Assembly: GCA_944325515.1 (NCBI GenBank)
Contig: CALVAO010000009.1
Span: 1-64,000, forward strand
Direction: 5' to 3'
Length of the DNA: 64,000 nucleotides
Source: Candidatus Gastranaerophilales bacterium
GTDB taxonomy: Bacteria; Cyanobacteriota; Vampirovibrionia; Gastranaerophilales; Gastranaerophilaceae
Under the pieces are notes generated by a model. That model made no database searches and was not told where the DNA came from. It saw nothing but the letters and a program-made list of their open reading frames with translations. The position numbers and the translations under genes are program-made. Each line of letters begins with the position of its first letter. Position 1 is the stretch's first letter. This document shows positions 50,559 through 58,161 of this stretch, one piece after another.

Positions 50559-51875
50559 ATGGCACCAGATTTCGATTTAACACAAATACAATCAACATTA
50601 AATCAAGCAATTGGTCAGCTTGGCTCCACAGGAAGTGTTTCTGCCGGCGGCTCATCTTCTAGTACATCTTTTGTTAATAGCGTATGGAACTTGGCTCAAG
50701 AAGGACAGGTTGCTGCTAATGGAAATAACAAGCAAAAAGCTGAAGCAATATCAAATATTGTTAAAAATTTAATGGGTATGCTGACAAGCCTTGGAACTAA
50801 TGAAAACAGCAAAGCAACTAAAGAAGTTAAAAAGAATGAAAAAAATGCAGAAGCTCTTGATAAAAAAGCTGATGAATCTGCTCAAGCTACAGAAGAACAA
50901 GTAAATGAGATAATAAATAATATTGCCAACAATACAACAAGCATAAGTCAAGCAATAGAAAAGATTGAAGAATTAGGCGGTGATAAAGGTCAAATTGCCG
51001 AAGCTCAAGAACAGTTAGAAGAACAGCTTGAAATTATTGAAGAAAATAAAGCTATATTAAATGATGGTGTATCTTCTCCGGAAGCAAAACAAGAAGCTTT
51101 ACAAGCTTTAGTCGGAGCAGCATCTGTTATTAACGGCTTAGTTGAATCAATCGGCGAAGTCCAGAAAGAAATAGAAGCTCAAAATAATATTGTTGAAAAT
51201 TCTACAAATAACGTATCCGGTCTTATAGAAGAATCTGTAAGTGTTATTACAAACGGAGCAGTTGAACTTCAATCATTTATTAAAGAAGGAGCTGCACAGA
51301 GCGTTACCAGCACAACAACATCTGTTACAGGCAGTGCTAATGAAATTGTCGGTAAAAAAGCTACTGCAATGGGTTCTGCCAGCAGTGCAATTCCGTTTGT
51401 TGGCTCAACCGCCGGTTCGAAATTGATTCAAATTGGTATGGATCAAACTATGGCCGGTGGAACCAGAATAAGTGGAGCAGCTACGACACTTTCAACATTA
51501 ACTAAAGCCATAGGAGAAATGGGAAGTAACCTTTCAAACCTATCTAATTTTACCAATTCTGTTGGTGAAATAGGTAATAGTTTTGTTGCACTTGTCGGAC
51601 AATACGGTTCGGCTTTAGAGCCTGTAATTACAGCTACCGGTTCATGGTCTGCAGTTGCTGATGCAAATGCCCAGTTTGAAGAGGCAATAGCTGAATATCA
51701 ATCACAAAACGGTATGATTGAAACAAATCAATGGGAACAAATGAGCAAAACTTCTTATACATCAGATGATAAAAATAATAGCAATGAAACATCTTCAAAT
51801 GAAGGCGAAAATAATTTAGCATTTAACTTTGATACAAATTTATTTAGAGAAGCTTTTAAGACAGAGAATATATAA
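50559..51875 (+). CDS. Large helical coiled-coil protein of unknown function
   Basis: The 438-residue protein has a short N-terminal helix (FDLTQIQSTLNQAIGQLG), a Ser/Gly linker and a long coiled coil with strong heptads (about 75-230, with EELGGDKGQIAEAQEQLEEQ). A Ser/Thr/Gly-rich helical region follows (235-365, containing SAIPFVGSTAGSKLIQIGMD), then an acidic Asn/Ser tail. The pattern resembles secreted translocator or filament-tip proteins, but no family was recognised and no signal peptide is present. No clear ribosome site precedes ATG 50559. The upstream block is shared with 41794. Confidence 0.6.
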   Translation: MAPDFDLTQIQSTLNQAIGQLGSTGSVSAGGSSSSTSFVNSVWNLAQEGQVAANGNNKQKAEAISNIVKNLMGMLTSLGTNENSKATKEVKKNEKNAEALDKKADESAQATEEQVNEIINNIANNTTSISQAIEKIEELGGDKGQIAEAQEQLEEQLEIIEENKAILNDGVSSPEAKQEALQALVGAASVINGLVESIGEVQKEIEAQNNIVENSTNNVSGLIEESVSVITNGAVELQSFIKEGAAQSVTSTTTSVTGSANEIVGKKATAMGSASSAIPFVGSTAGSKLIQIGMDQTMAGGTRISGAATTLSTLTKAIGEMGSNLSNLSNFTNSVGEIGNSFVALVGQYGSALEPVITATGSWSAVADANAQFEEAIAEYQSQNGMIETNQWEQMSKTSYTSDDKNNSNETSSNEGENNLAFNFDTNLFREAFKTENI

Positions 51876-51906
51876 AATTTAAAATATAAAGAATTTATTA
51901 AGCTTT

Positions 51907-51937
51907 TTTAGCGAGTGTAAAATTTACACTCGCTAAA
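51907..51937. terminator. Perfect 31-base palindrome
   Basis: TTTAGCGAGTGTAAA, one base, TTTACACTCGCTAAA. It follows the coiled-coil gene by 30 bases, with T-rich sequence on its left only, so it may stop transcription or be a protein site. Confidence 0.45.
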
Positions 51938-52007
51938 TTGATTTATACACGCGCATTTTAGGCTTAATATATAAATTTTATTCACATAAAACCCCTCAAT
52001 GCTTTTG

Positions 52008-52036
52008 TTGACAATGTTTTTCATTTGTGTTGCAAT
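52008..52036 (+). promoter_or_regulatory. Probable adhE promoter
   Basis: A perfect TTGACA (52008-52013), 17 bases and a weak -10 TGCAAT (52031-52036). A strong AAAGGAG precedes the ATG. No Rex-type operator was recognised. Confidence 0.4.
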
Positions 52037-52072
52037 GTTGATATAGCCGTACTTAAAAAAGGAGATTCTAAT

Positions 52073-54730
52073 ATGACAACGAAAACAAAAAAAGACGTTG
52101 ACGCTTTGGAAAAATCTCTTAATGCATCAAATGTAGTTGAAACACTTGATCAGTTAGAAGGTTTAATTTCCAGAGTCAGCAAAGCGCAAAAGATTTTTGC
52201 AACTTATTCTCAAGAAAAAGTAGATGCTATCTTTAAAGCTGCAGCGGCTGCTGCTGATAAAGCCCGTATTCCGCTTGCAAGAATGGCTGTTGAAGAAACA
52301 GGCATGGGTATTTTAGAAGATAAGATTATTAAAAACCACTTCGCATCTGAATACATTTATAACAAACACAAAAACGCAAAAACCTGCGGTATTATTAAAG
52401 AAGATAAAATTAACGGTATTAAAATTGCTGCAGAACCTTTAGGTGTTTTAGCAGGTATTGTTCCTACTACAAACCCGACTTCTACTGCAATATTCAAATC
52501 TTTAATTGCTCTTAAAACAAGAAACGGTATTATTTTCTCACCGCACCCGAGAGCAAAAAAATGTACAATTGAAGCTGCTAAAATTGTTCTTGAAGCAGCT
52601 GTTAAAGCCGGCGCTCCGGAAGATATTATCGGATGGATTGATGTTCCGTCTATCGAGCTTTCAAGCGCTTTGATGCAGCACCCGTCAATTGCTTGCATCG
52701 TTGCTACAGGCGGTCCGGGTATGGTTAAGGCAGCTTATTCATCCGGAAACCCTGCTTTAGGTGTAGGTCCGGGTAACGTTCCGGCTGTTATTGATGAAAC
52801 TGCTGATATTAAAATGGCTGTATCATCAATTCTTATGTCAAAATCTTTCGACAATGGTATGATTTGTGCTTCTGAACAATCTGTTATCGTTGTTGACAGT
52901 GTTTATGAAGAAGTTAAAAACGAATTCTTATACAGAGGTGCTTACCTTGTAAACGAAGGTCAAAAACAAAAATTAATCGACCTTCCTCTAATCGATCCGA
53001 AAAGAGGTACTGCACATCCGGATGTTGTTGGTCAAAAACCGCACAGAATTGCAGAACTTGCAGGTTTCGGCAATGAAGTTCCTGAGGATGCTAAAATTCT
53101 TCTTGTTGAAAGACCGGAAGTTGATTGGGAAGATCCGTTCTCAAGAGAAAAATTGTCACCTGTTCTTACAATGTACAGAGCTTCTGATTTTGATGATGCT
53201 GCTGAAAAAGCTCATCACCTCGTAATCAGAGGCGGTGCAGGTCACACTTCTGTACTTTACACTGATGAACGTAAAAAAGACAGAATTGATAAGTATTCTG
53301 AAATGATGCCTACTTGCAGAGTTTTAATCAACTCACCATCATCTCAAGGCGGTATCGGTGACTTATACAACTTTAGACTTGAACCGTCACTTTCACTCGG
53401 CTGCGGTTCCTGGGGTAAAAACGCTGTTTCCGGTAACATCGGCGTTGAAAACTTATTGAACTACAAGACTGTTGCTGAAAGGAGAGAAAATATGTTATGG
53501 TTTAAGGTTCCTGCTAAAGTTTACTTCAAGAGAGGTGCTGTTGATTTAGCACTTAGAGAACTTACAGGTAAGAAACGTGCATTTATCGTAACCGATAGGT
53601 TCTTATTCAATTCCGGCGCAGTTAACGCTATTACTAACGTTCTTGATGAAATCGGTATTGACCACGAAGTATTCTTCGATGTTAAACCGGATCCGACATT
53701 ATCTACAATTGATCAAGCAATGGCTATCTTAAGACCGTTTGAACCAGATGTAATTATCTCTGTAGGCGGCGGTTCACCGATGGATGCTGCTAAAATTATG
53801 TGGTTATTGTATGAACAGCCGGATACAAACTTTGAAGATATCGCAATGAGATTTATGGATATCAGAAAGAGAATCTGCTCTATTCCGGAATTAGGCAAAA
53901 AAGCTACAATGGTTGCTATTCCTACAACATCAGGTACAGGTTCAGAAGTAACTCCGTTTGCTATTATTACAGATGATGAAACTCACGTAAAATATGCAAT
54001 CGCTGATTACGCTTTAACACCTAATATGGCAATCGTTGACCCGAACTTTGTAGATGGTATGCCAAAAGGTTTAACAGCTGCTTCCGGTATCGATGCTTTA
54101 GTTCACGCATTTGAAGCTTATGTATCTAATATGGCTACAAACTTTACTAATTCAAACGCATTAGAAGCAACCAAGTTAATCTTTAGATATCTTGAACGTT
54201 CATACAGAGAAGGTGCTAACGATCCGCTTGCAAGAGAAAAAATGCACTACGCTGCAACAATTGCAGGTATGTCATTTGCTAACTCTTTCTTAGGATTGTG
54301 CCACTCTATGGCTCACAAGCTTGGTGCAATGTATCACGTACCTCACGGTGTAGCTAACGCTCTTCTTATCAGACAGGTTATGAAATATAACTCATCTGAT
54401 GCACCGCACAAACAGGCAATATTCCCGCAATACAAGTTCCCGAATGCTAAGGCTAAATATGGTCAGATTGCTGATGAACTTGGTTTGGGCGGTAATAATG
54501 ATGACGAAAAAGTACAATTACTGCTTAATGCCGTAGATGATTTGATGACTAAGATTGAACTTCCAAAATCAATCAAAGACTTCGGTGTAGATGAACAAAC
54601 ATTTATGGATAATCTGGATGAACTTGTAGAATTGGCATTCGATGACCAATGTACAGGTGCTAACCCGGCATATCCTTTGATGTCTGATATCAAGAAAATC
54701 TACATTGACGCTTACTACGGTAATGTATAG
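52073..54730 (+). CDS. adhE: Bifunctional acetaldehyde-CoA/alcohol dehydrogenase AdhE
   Basis: The 885-residue protein is a fusion of a CoA-acylating aldehyde dehydrogenase (residues 1-440; catalytic Cys in [19 protein letters not shown] for NAD) and an iron-dependent alcohol dehydrogenase (450-885; [22 protein letters not shown], iron-binding His in [10 protein letters not shown] and HVPHG). It reduces acetyl-CoA to ethanol and regenerates NAD+ during fermentation. ATG 52073 is chosen because AAAAAAGGAG precedes it; the frame is open to 52025. Length equals the family's. It marks a fermentative anaerobe. Confidence 0.97.
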   Translation: MTTKTKKDVDALEKSLNASNVVETLDQLEGLISRVSKAQKIFATYSQEKVDAIFKAAAAAADKARIPLARMAVEETGMGILEDKIIKNHFASEYIYNKHKNAKTCGIIKEDKINGIKIAAEPLGVLAGIVPTTNPTSTAIFKSLIALKTRNGIIFSPHPRAKKCTIEAAKIVLEAAVKAGAPEDIIGWIDVPSIELSSALMQHPSIACIVATGGPGMVKAAYSSGNPALGVGPGNVPAVIDETADIKMAVSSILMSKSFDNGMICASEQSVIVVDSVYEEVKNEFLYRGAYLVNEGQKQKLIDLPLIDPKRGTAHPDVVGQKPHRIAELAGFGNEVPEDAKILLVERPEVDWEDPFSREKLSPVLTMYRASDFDDAAEKAHHLVIRGGAGHTSVLYTDERKKDRIDKYSEMMPTCRVLINSPSSQGGIGDLYNFRLEPSLSLGCGSWGKNAVSGNIGVENLLNYKTVAERRENMLWFKVPAKVYFKRGAVDLALRELTGKKRAFIVTDRFLFNSGAVNAITNVLDEIGIDHEVFFDVKPDPTLSTIDQAMAILRPFEPDVIISVGGGSPMDAAKIMWLLYEQPDTNFEDIAMRFMDIRKRICSIPELGKKATMVAIPTTSGTGSEVTPFAIITDDETHVKYAIADYALTPNMAIVDPNFVDGMPKGLTAASGIDALVHAFEAYVSNMATNFTNSNALEATKLIFRYLERSYREGANDPLAREKMHYAATIAGMSFANSFLGLCHSMAHKLGAMYHVPHGVANALLIRQVMKYNSSDAPHKQAIFPQYKFPNAKAKYGQIADELGLGGNNDDEKVQLLLNAVDDLMTKIELPKSIKDFGVDEQTFMDNLDELVELAFDDQCTGANPAYPLMSDIKKIYIDAYYGNV

Positions 54731-54833
54731 TTACTTTTTCTGTAGACAAAGTAACCAAAAAGACTTTTCTTACATTGTCGACAGACATACGTGATATTAC
54801 AAATTGTAATTATAGCTGTGTTAAGTTGAAAAG

Positions 54834-54869
54834 AAGCGGAACTTGAATTTTTTCAAGTTCCGCTTTTGT
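54834..54869 (+). terminator. Intrinsic terminator after adhE
   Basis: AAGCGGAACTTGAA (54834-54847) pairs with TTCAAGTTCCGCTT (54852-54865) and is followed by TTGTT. It lies about 100 bases after the adhE stop. Confidence 0.85.
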
Positions 54870-54957
54870 TATCTATAAATCATCTTACTGTAAGAGAAAT
54901 ATCTACAAGTTTTTGTCCAAATGGCGTTGGTTGTATTTGATTGATTTGCATAAGACC

Positions 54958-55021
54958 TTAATCCCAGACTTCGTATTTCCCAATAGTATATTTACCTTCG
55001 TCAATGAACTTGTCTATTTTA
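54958..55021 (-). pseudogene. C-terminal remnant of a fifth array paralogue
   Basis: On the complement a short frame reads KFIDEGKYTIGKYEVWD and ends in TAA (54958-54960). It matches the C termini of the array proteins upstream (KLISEGKYSFGETK, KLLDEGKYRIEDY). The fragment starts exactly at the end of the MITE-like element and the rest of the gene is missing, so it looks like a fifth copy truncated by insertion and deletion. Confidence 0.6.
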
Positions 55022-55256
55022 TGTCATTGCGAGGCTGATTAAGTTGAAGCAATCTATCCAATTAATAACTAGTATATTTTTATTCTAAAATACAATGCTA
55101 ACCGCTTAATTCAAGTTTTGATTTTCGGCTACCACCTTTAAATTGTTTCTCACGAGCTATTGCAGAGCTAACATTTTAATAAAATTCATAATACACCAAA
55201 GTATTAAAGTTAATAAAAGGCTGGATTGCTTCGGACTAATCGTCCTCGCAATGACA
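55022..55256. mobile_element. MITE-like element with imperfect terminal inverted repeats
   Basis: The ends (55022 to about 55060 and about 55218 to 55256) both read TGTCATTGCGAGG on their outward strand, followed by a related A/G-rich arm ending in GAAGCAATC. They form imperfect inverted repeats of about 38 bases around a 160-base core with no coding frame. Repeats starting TGTCATTGCGAGG are common small palindromic repeats in many bacteria. No target duplication is evident. It abuts the truncated fifth array gene. Confidence 0.65.
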
Positions 55257-55279
55257 CAAAATTATATAATTTCACATCA

Positions 55280-55322
55280 AGCTCAATAGGGTGCAATGTT
55301 TTGCACCCTATTGAGCTATTTT
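55280..55322. terminator. Strong hairpin terminator
   Basis: AGCTCAATAGGGTGCAA (55280-55296) pairs perfectly with TTGCACCCTATTGAGCT (55301-55317) around TGTT, with ATTTTT on the plus side. It lies just past the end of the last minus-strand array gene. Confidence 0.7.
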
Positions 55323-55331
55323 TAGTTAGTT

Positions 55332-55669
55332 TTATAGAATACCATTTTCATAAAAATGTCGTTGTTCTATAAGCCGTTTTTTATAATTTATACGTTCTCT
55401 CGCTGTTTTCATTTTTTTCATTTTTTCTAAATCTTCTGGATAAAATTCTAACTCACTCCAAGTGATACCCTTGATATCACTCGGTCCAGTTACAAAATTA
55501 GGTAAATCTTTTTCCTAATATTTTTGCCATCAATAATTAAATATTTTTGTTCTTCACATTCAAAAACATCTTTTGCAAGAGTCTTAAGTTTGCTAAATTT
55601 TTTGTAACATCGTTGTTTTAATTCTAGTATATGAATATTTTGTAAGAGTCTCTTTGTGTGAATTTTCAT
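55332..55669 (-). pseudogene. Fourth array paralogue, frameshifted
   Basis: The gene starts MKIHTKRLLQ two bases after the stop of copy 3 and keeps FSKLKTLAKDVFE. It shifts frame at a run of five A (complement of 55509-55513), where the intact copies need six. The second half continues in another frame with LPNFVTGPSDIKGITW and ends at 55332. The first half (EEQKYLIIDGK) is like copy 1, whereas the second half (LEFYPEDLEKMK) is like copy 3, so the copy is mosaic. It could be inactive, slippage-controlled or a sequencing error. Confidence 0.65.
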
Positions 55670-55671
55670 TG

Positions 55672-56040
55672 TTATTCCCCACACTTTTTACTGAGTCTAT
55701 ATTTATTTTGCTCTATAAGTTTCCCCTTATATTCAATACATTCCCTATCTGTCATTGTTTTCATTTTTTCAATGTCTTCTGGATAATATTCAATTCTATT
55801 CCAAGTTATACCTTTTAAATCACTAGGTCCAGTGACAGAATTAGGCAGTTCACGTGGTCCTCCTAAAAAACCTTTATCACGAAATTTTTTACCGTTTAAT
55901 ACAAAATACTTTGACTCATCTGGAGTTCGCTCAAAAACATCTTTTGCAAGAGTCTTTAGCTTGCTAAATCTATTTGAAAGAGTTTGCTTAAATTTTTTAA
56001 TAAATCTATTTTTAGTTGGTTTTATAGAGTCTATTTTCAT
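55672..56040 (-). CDS. Array paralogue, copy 3
   Basis: A 122-residue protein of unknown family. It has a basic N terminus with RFIKKFKQ (Phe at residue 13), the array-wide block FSKLKTLAKDVFERTPDE, then YFVLNGKK, a GGPRELPNSVTGPSDLKG block and a helical C terminus with YYPEDIEKMKTM. It has no signal peptide or membrane segment and no enzymatic motif. It is about 60% identical to copy 2 by eye and lies six bases after it. The N-terminal Phe-Lys pattern is shared with the ADP-ribosyltransferase gene heading the array. Confidence 0.65.
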   Translation of the reverse strand: MKIDSIKPTKNRFIKKFKQTLSNRFSKLKTLAKDVFERTPDESKYFVLNGKKFRDKGFLGGPRELPNSVTGPSDLKGITWNRIEYYPEDIEKMKTMTDRECIEYKGKLIEQNKYRLSKKCGE

Positions 56041-56046
56041 ATGTAA

Positions 56047-56409
56047 TTATTTCGTTTCTCCAAACGAATATTTCCCTTCAGATATTAATTTCTTTACGTA
56101 TTCTATACCTTCACGCCCTTTCATTTGTTGAAGTTTCTTTTCATCTTCAGGGGAAAAAATAAGTTCTCCCCATTTAAAACCTTTAATATCATTCGGACCA
56201 GTAACAGAATTAGGCAGGTCTCTTGGTCCCCCTAAAAAACCCCTATCACGGTTTTTTTTACCATTTAACACAAAATACTTTGACTCATCTGGAGTTCGCT
56301 CAAAAACATCTTTTGCAAGAGTCTTAAGTTTGCTAAATCTATTTAAAAAAGCCTGCTTAATTTTTTTAATAAATCTATTTTCAGTTGGTTTTACAGACTC
56401 TATTTTCAT
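56047..56409 (-). CDS. Array paralogue, copy 2
   Basis: A 120-residue protein, close relative of copy 3. It has MKIESVKPTENRFIKKIKQ at the N terminus, FSKLKTLAKDVFERTPDE, a GFLGGPRDLPNSVTGPNDIKG block and a C terminus with SPEDEKKLQQMKG ending EGKYSFGETK. The DNA is highly conserved among copies around the LAKDVF block, suggesting recent duplication or gene conversion. No clear ribosome site precedes the ATG; it may depend on coupling with copy 1, seven bases upstream. Unknown function; an accessory or effector-like role is inferred only from its neighbours. Confidence 0.65.
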   Translation of the reverse strand: MKIESVKPTENRFIKKIKQAFLNRFSKLKTLAKDVFERTPDESKYFVLNGKKNRDRGFLGGPRDLPNSVTGPNDIKGFKWGELIFSPEDEKKLQQMKGREGIEYVKKLISEGKYSFGETK

Positions 56410-56416
56410 AATATAA

Positions 56417-56761
56417 TTAATAATCTTCTATTCTATATTTCCCTTCATCTAATAACTTTGACCGATAAGCTATTTTTTCTTCATAAGACATTTTTGACAT
56501 AATTTGCATATCTTTATCCGAAAGAACAACTTTTTTTATAGTTATACCTTTTAAATCACTCGGTCCAGTGACAGAATTGGGCAAATCTTTTTCTTTAATC
56601 TTTTTGCCATTAATAATTAAATATTGTTGTTCTTCACGTTCAAAAACATCTTTTGCAAGAGTTTTAAGCTTGCTAAATTTATTAGCAAGATGATGCTTTA
56701 CTCTTGTTATTATTGATTGATTCGTAGTATGTTGGCATTCATTTATTGCTTTTATTAGCAT
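56417..56761 (-). CDS. Array paralogue, copy 1
   Basis: A 114-residue protein and the most divergent intact copy. The N terminus (MLIKAINECQHTTNQS) lacks the Phe-Lys motif, the GFLGGPR insert is missing (EKDLPNSVTGPSDLKG directly), and the C terminus reads LSDKDMQIMSKMSYEEKIAY. It keeps FSKLKTLAKDVFERE. It has its own promoter and a strong AAAGGAGG ribosome site, so the array may be expressed apart from the ADP-ribosyltransferase. Whether the family inhibits that enzyme, assists it or is independent cannot be told from the sequence. Confidence 0.65.
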   Translation of the reverse strand: MLIKAINECQHTTNQSIITRVKHHLANKFSKLKTLAKDVFEREEQQYLIINGKKIKEKDLPNSVTGPSDLKGITIKKVVLSDKDMQIMSKMSYEEKIAYRSKLLDEGKYRIEDY

Positions 56762-56779
56762 AATCTAAACCTCCTTTGT

Positions 56780-56808
56780 ATTATAACATTAATATTAACC
56801 TTCCGCAA
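56780..56808 (-). promoter_or_regulatory. Promoter of the tandem array
   Basis: On the complement TTGCGG (56803-56808), 17 bases and a perfect TATAAT (56780-56785), followed by AAAGGAGG and the ATG of copy 1. It lies across the end of the ADP-ribosyltransferase frame. Confidence 0.65.
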
Positions 56809-57319
56809 TATTACTTTGTTTTAAGTCTGCCAATATATTCCATCTTCGATTTGTAAAATCATATTCCGCATTTTTGATTAATAATTGTGAGCCTTTTTGT
56901 ATTAAAAGTTCTGCTTCTGATTCACGTTCTACATTATAGCTTTCTATCATTGATGCTTTTGTTTTTTTAGGAACATTTATAGTCCAATACACTTTCTGTG
57001 CATATGGTTCTATTGCACTTGGCTCAATTGCTGTTGACATAAAACGCTCTTGTTTTACAATATTTGGAAGCATATAATTATATGCAAAGTTTTTTGTATC
57101 ATTTTGGTTATATATACCTCGTTCAATTCCTGTCGTAAAATCTTCTAAAACATCTTTGAGTGTAATATTCTTTTTCTCATCTAATATTACTGAACCAAAG
57201 ATTCCGAAGTTGCCTTCACCTCGATAAACAGTCATATCATTTTTGAGTGATTGGGTATTTAGAAATTTTTCTATTGCTTTTATCTGGTCTTTTATTTTCT
57301 TGGGAATTAGTTCCGTCAC
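56795..57319 (-). CDS. ADP-ribosyltransferase domain (R-S-E type), separated from its N terminus by a frameshift
   Basis: The 174-residue frame carries the three signature sites of the arginine-type toxin ADP-ribosyltransferases. These are the NAD-binding Arg in TVYRGEG (Arg at residue 33), the STS-like RFMSTA (Ser 95) and the ExE motif in ERESEAELLIQKGSQ (Glu 135 and 137). Such enzymes (VIP2, C2/iota A chain, SpvB) modify actin or other proteins. The only start is a GTG (57319) directly after an in-frame stop, while the upstream frame overlaps it by 83 bases. The two are thus almost certainly one gene interrupted by a +1 frame change. Active expression is uncertain. Confidence 0.75.
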   Translation of the reverse strand: MTELIPKKIKDQIKAIEKFLNTQSLKNDMTVYRGEGNFGIFGSVILDEKKNITLKDVLEDFTTGIERGIYNQNDTKNFAYNYMLPNIVKQERFMSTAIEPSAIEPYAQKVYWTINVPKKTKASMIESYNVERESEAELLIQKGSQLLIKNAEYDFTNRRWNILADLKQSNIAEG

Positions 57320-57923
57320 TTATTGCGTTATTTATTTTTCTTGAGTCCAGCTTATATTCCATCAGCGCCCTAACAACTTCTCTGGGCTTTTTTATAATAC
57401 CGGCTATACAATTTTCCCACTCTTTTTCCGGAAGATTTTTGTAGAATTTTAGTTTATCTATTCTTTTTATGCTGCGGACAAAAAGTGCAAGCTTTTCTAT
57501 ATTTGGAATATTGTCTCCGGCTGTTGTTCCGCGCCAGAGATTAATGAACTTCCCGTTATGCATATTCATAAAGTCTGCAATATCCGCTAGGTCGCTTTCT
57601 GTAAGCTTGTTTGACAGACTAACCGAATGTTTCCATTTCTTAAAGTTTGAGAAACCGCTGAAAGATGATTTAAGTAACTTCCATTTTATCCTTTTCATCT
57701 CATCTTTCAGATAATTATCACCAAGTTTGCCGTCAATAAAGAGAGATTTAACTTCATCAGGCGTTGTCTGCCTAGGTTTGTATTCAAGAACATTATGGAC
57801 GTATTTTATTTTTCCCAAATCTTCCGGGAAAATAGATATAATTTCCGGCTTTTCTATAAACCTTTGAGCCGAAGTTTTGGGGATAAATACATTTATCGCT
57901 TTTTTAACTGTGTTAACTTTCAA
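57237..57923 (-). CDS. N-terminal part of the interrupted ADP-ribosyltransferase
   Basis: The 228-residue frame starts at TTG 57923 (AAGG eight bases upstream), MKVNTVKKAINVFIPKTSAQ, with Phe 13 followed by a basic residue and no signal peptide. It continues with a helical, unrecognised domain to RKINNAIS (near residue 200). After that the frame becomes an out-of-register tail that stops at 57237, while the sensible continuation (TELIPKKIKDQIKAIEKF, leading to TVYRG) is in the next frame. A fused product of about 375 residues would be expected. The rGCAA-type module lies upstream. Confidence 0.65.
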   Translation of the reverse strand: MKVNTVKKAINVFIPKTSAQRFIEKPEIISIFPEDLGKIKYVHNVLEYKPRQTTPDEVKSLFIDGKLGDNYLKDEMKRIKWKLLKSSFSGFSNFKKWKHSVSLSNKLTESDLADIADFMNMHNGKFINLWRGTTAGDNIPNIEKLALFVRSIKRIDKLKFYKNLPEKEWENCIAGIIKKPREVVRALMEYKLDSRKINNAISDGTNSQENKRPDKSNRKISKYPITQK

Positions 57924-57950
57924 TAATTTTACCTTATTTTTTAACCTTAT

Positions 57951-57985
57951 AGTTTTATAAAGTTATTTAAGTAAAAATAATTGCC
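57951..57985 (-). promoter_or_regulatory. rGCAA-type promoter-like module (ADP-ribosyltransferase)
   Basis: On the complement: TTAACAAAATC further upstream, GGGGCAATT with GGCAA at 57981-57985, 17 bases, then ACTTTATAAAACT (57951-57963) and CTATAAGG. Confidence 0.65.
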
Positions 57986-58026
57986 CCAATTGTCAGATTT
58001 TGTTAAGAAATCTTCACTCAAGCGCA

Positions 58027-58149
58027 TAGGTTTTGGTAATCTAAGATTACCGAAACATTTTTATTACAGTAAAGCCCGCAGGGAACAGATTGTATACATA
58101 TCTCTGCCTAAGTTTTTGATGTGGTAAATCACAGATTTACCATAACCTA
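58027..58149. repeat. Palindromic repeat family, long copy
   Basis: The ends are related inverted repeats: TAGGTTTTGGTAATCT at the left, and on the complement of the right end TAGGTTATGGTAAATCTG. Each arm is itself a hairpin (GGTAATCTAAGATTACC; GGTAAATCACAGATTTACC). The left arm plus GAAACATTTTT matches the complement of the short copy at 9355-9421. It has no coding frame and lies between the ADP-ribosyltransferase promoter and the end of the Cys/His gene. Confidence 0.65.
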
Positions 58150-58161
58150 CAGAATTATTTT

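Noticed and set aside
53022..53225. Frames overlapping adhE, pnp, mfd and other long genes in other frames
   Set aside because: They lie wholly inside confident genes, lack ribosome sites and have no family motifs; all such frames were treated as shadows.
57237..57322. Programmed ribosomal frameshift in the ADP-ribosyltransferase gene
   Set aside because: No slippery heptamer, homopolymer or following hairpin is visible at the junction; mutation or sequence error is more likely.
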